A stretch of DNA of 64,000 nt, taken from assembly GCA_900095875.1 (NCBI GenBank), contig LT608311.1:1798001-1862000 (forward strand), in the 5' to 3' direction. This document shows, one piece after another, positions 62,841 through 64,000 of the stretch. The notes beneath the pieces were generated by a model. It saw nothing but the letters and a program-made list of their open reading frames with translations, was not told the DNA's origin and ran no database searches. The first letter of the stretch is position 1; every line of letters begins with the position of its first letter. The position numbers and the translations under genes are program-made. The stretch comes from Caecibacter massiliensis (GTDB lineage: Bacteria > Bacillota > Negativicutes > Veillonellales > Megasphaeraceae).

Positions 62841-63071
62841 ATGGCACAATTGAATTTTAATATTGAAGATATTTGCGGGACCTTATCAGAAAATAAGGAT
62901 GGCTGGCACAAACAGCTGACCTATATCAGTTGGAACAATCGGCCGCCCAAGTTCGACCTTCGCTCGTGGGATCCTGATTATCAGGCCATGACCAAAGGGA
63001 TTACCCTGACAAAAGACGAATTGATTGAACTTCGTAATATTCTGGATAAGATGGATTTTGATAAATACTAA
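62841..63071 (+). CDS. YdbC/PC4-like single-stranded nucleic-acid-binding protein
   Basis: Protein of 76 residues with the compact PC4/YdbC pattern: an N-terminal strand, LSENKDGWHKQLTYISWNNRPPKFDLRSWDPDYQAMTKGITLTKDELIELRNIL. Bacterial YdbC binds single-stranded DNA through a PC4-like dimer. The strong promoter upstream and terminator downstream show it is a separate transcription unit. AGGAGGCAGAG precedes the ATG. Confidence 0.82.
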   Translation: MAQLNFNIEDICGTLSENKDGWHKQLTYISWNNRPPKFDLRSWDPDYQAMTKGITLTKDELIELRNILDKMDFDKY

Positions 63072-63080
63072 AGGGGTGTG

Positions 63081-63135
63081 AAGTATGCTTTCTCAGATTC
63101 AGTGCGGATAATGACGAAAGCATACTTTTATTTTG
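63081..63135 (+). terminator. Terminator after the YdbC-like gene
   Basis: A 12-bp stem AAGTATGCTTTC (63081-63092) with GAAAGCATACTT (63116-63127) is followed by a T-rich stretch. Confidence 0.85.
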
Positions 63136-63136
63136 C

Positions 63137-63193
63137 TTGCAAAAGAAGAAGAAACATTATATAATCTCTGTTGTATGTACTATTAATACTTGG
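63137..63193 (+). promoter_or_regulatory. Promoter of fapR-plsX with a possible FapR operator
   Basis: TTGCAA (63137-63142) and TATAAT (63160-63165) are 17 bp apart. Right after the expected start site lies an AT-rich partly symmetric stretch (63177-63189: GTACTATTAATAC). Position and GTA...TAC ends recall FapR sites, but half-site spacing differs from the published consensus, so the operator is only a candidate. Confidence 0.6.
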
Positions 63194-63218
63194 TCATAAT
63201 TTACATAAAGGTGATGGA

Positions 63219-63761
63219 ATGGTTCGTATAGCCAGAGAAAAAAGACACGCTCTCCTGTCCCGCCGCATTGAGGAAAATCCCTTCATCAATGACGAGGAAC
63301 TGGCGGAAGAATTTTCTGTCAGCGTGGCGACTATCCGGCTGGACCGGATGGCCCTGGGGATACCAGAGCTTCGCATGCGCATAAAAAAGCGCGCCGAAGC
63401 AGCACAGGCCCAGCAACACCGAACAGATGTCATGGGGGACCTGATTGAATGCAATGTTGGTAAAGATGCGATATCCATTATGATGGCTACTGAAGACATG
63501 GTGGATGCAGCACATGTCGTACAGTCACGGTATTTATATGCCCAGGCGGATTCCCTTACGAAAGCCGTCCTGAATCTTCCGGTCTGTATCATCGCCGTTG
63601 CCAACTTAAAATATAAGCAGCCCGTAACTGTCGGGGACCGGCTCGTCGCACGGGCTGAAGTCATCCGTCAGAGAGATCAGAAATATTATGTATGGGTGAA
63701 GATACGCAAGAATGCCAAAGAAGTATTCCGGGCAAAGTTTATCGTAGAGTCTTTGGAATAA
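63219..63761 (+). CDS. fapR: Fatty-acid and phospholipid synthesis regulator FapR
   Basis: Protein of 180 residues. The N-terminal DeoR-like helix-turn-helix (about 5-60: LLSRRIEENPFINDEELAEEFSVSVATIRLDRM) is joined by a helix to a hot-dog domain (about 85-180: ALNL-like AVLNLPVCIIAVANLKYKQPVTVGDRLVARAEV) that binds malonyl-CoA. plsX follows 13 bases later, the classical fapR-plsX order. AAAGGTGATGG precedes the ATG at 63219. Confidence 0.93.
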   Translation: MVRIAREKRHALLSRRIEENPFINDEELAEEFSVSVATIRLDRMALGIPELRMRIKKRAEAAQAQQHRTDVMGDLIECNVGKDAISIMMATEDMVDAAHVVQSRYLYAQADSLTKAVLNLPVCIIAVANLKYKQPVTVGDRLVARAEVIRQRDQKYYVWVKIRKNAKEVFRAKFIVESLE

Positions 63762-63774
63762 CGGAGATAGAGTA

Positions 63775-64000
63775 ATGAAAATAGCTGTAGACGCTATGGG
63801 CGGGGATTATGCGCCAGAAGAAATCGTTCTGGGAGCAATTCACGCCGTACGCGAATATAAATACGATGTAGTACTCGTCGGAGATGAACAGAAAATACGG
63901 AGGGTGCTGCAGCAATATGACGCGAAAGAAAGTGACCGCCTGTCTATTGTCCATGCCAGTGAAGTAATCGAAATGGGAGAACATCCCGTGCAGGCAGTCC
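63775..64000 (+). CDS. plsX: Phosphate acyltransferase PlsX, N-terminal part
   Basis: The first 75 codons of plsX, cut by the window end. The start KIAVDAMGGDYAPEEIVLGA is diagnostic, and EVIEMGEHPVQAV matches the PlsX motif that follows. The enzyme makes acyl-phosphate from acyl-ACP for phospholipid synthesis. The short gap after fapR implies one operon. Confidence 0.95.
   Translation, partial: MKIAVDAMGGDYAPEEIVLGAIHAVREYKYDVVLVGDEQKIRRVLQQYDAKESDRLSIVHASEVIEMGEHPVQAV

Noticed and set aside
1-64000. CRISPR arrays, tRNA or rRNA genes, insertion sequences, prophage
   Set aside because: No regularly spaced repeats, cloverleaf-like segments, transposase or integrase frames were seen; the choline locus itself shows no mobile-element borders.

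Overview
The window comes from a Gram-negative-type Firmicute (Negativicutes, probably Veillonellaceae and close to Megasphaera). It carries a nearly complete LPS/Kdo/Lpt set next to typically Firmicute genes (Rex, FapR-PlsX, YitT, a YdbC/PC4-like protein, lactate racemase homologues). The genus is inferred from gene content only. There are no rRNA or tRNA genes, insertion sequences, CRISPR arrays or phage genes.

Layout. 1-717: 3' end of an outer-membrane beta-barrel gene (LptD-like). 845-9156: phosphate regulon (phoB, phoR, a lactate-racemase-family gene, pstS, pstC, pstA, pstB, phoU), with TTTACA-type repeats that look like Pho boxes upstream of phoB and of pstS. 9240-10175 (minus): a YitT membrane protein. 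10413-14925: ispE, a GntR/FCD regulator, an untracked 53-codon membrane protein, a second LarA homologue and an FAD-dependent D-lactate/glycolate-type dehydrogenase, which together look like a 2-hydroxyacid (lactate) utilisation unit. 14985-17932 (minus): a PocR-domain histidine kinase, an AraC-type response regulator and a choline-kinase-like protein, divergent from the next block.

18293-35458: a bacterial microcompartment (BMC) locus for choline fermentation. It encodes the glycyl-radical choline trimethylamine-lyase CutC and its activase CutD, an alcohol dehydrogenase, an acylating aldehyde dehydrogenase, the phosphotransacylase PduL, and eight shell proteins: four BMC-H (one with a long C-terminal extension), two permuted BMC-H, one tandem BMC-T and one EutN pentamer. 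EutP, EutJ, EutQ and EutT-like accessory proteins, a PduS-like Fe-S flavoprotein, a DMT-family carrier and an unknown 88-residue protein complete it. The expected chemistry is choline to trimethylamine plus acetaldehyde, then acetaldehyde to ethanol and to acetyl-CoA, acetyl-phosphate and ATP. A second aldehyde-dehydrogenase homologue at the head of the locus has lost both the catalytic cysteine and the oxyanion-hole asparagine.

35613-41182: a secreted PHP/CehA-like metalloprotein, an O-antigen-ligase-like membrane protein, rex (with a near-perfect Rex operator in its own promoter) and, on the minus strand, a GT51 transglycosylase. 41399-44079: argG-argH. 44268-60066: lipid A, Kdo and LPS export genes (lpxC, fabZ, lpxA, lpxI, lpxB, msbA, waaA, lpxK, kdsB, kdsA, kdsD, kdsC, lpxL-like, lptC, lptA, lptB, lptF), many with 1-4 base stop/start overlaps; lpxD is not among them. 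60204-62712: a DUF3084 coiled-coil membrane protein, a YqgF/RuvC-like nuclease and a second YitT protein. 62841-64000: a YdbC/PC4-like protein, fapR and the start of plsX.

The most unusual material is in the choline microcompartment: the pseudoenzyme aldehyde dehydrogenase, vitamin-B12-style accessory proteins in a B12-independent pathway, a GrpU-like shell protein with a Cys-Pro-Gln motif beside a BMC-T that lacks the PduT iron-sulphur cysteine, and a choline-kinase gene in line with the sensor genes.
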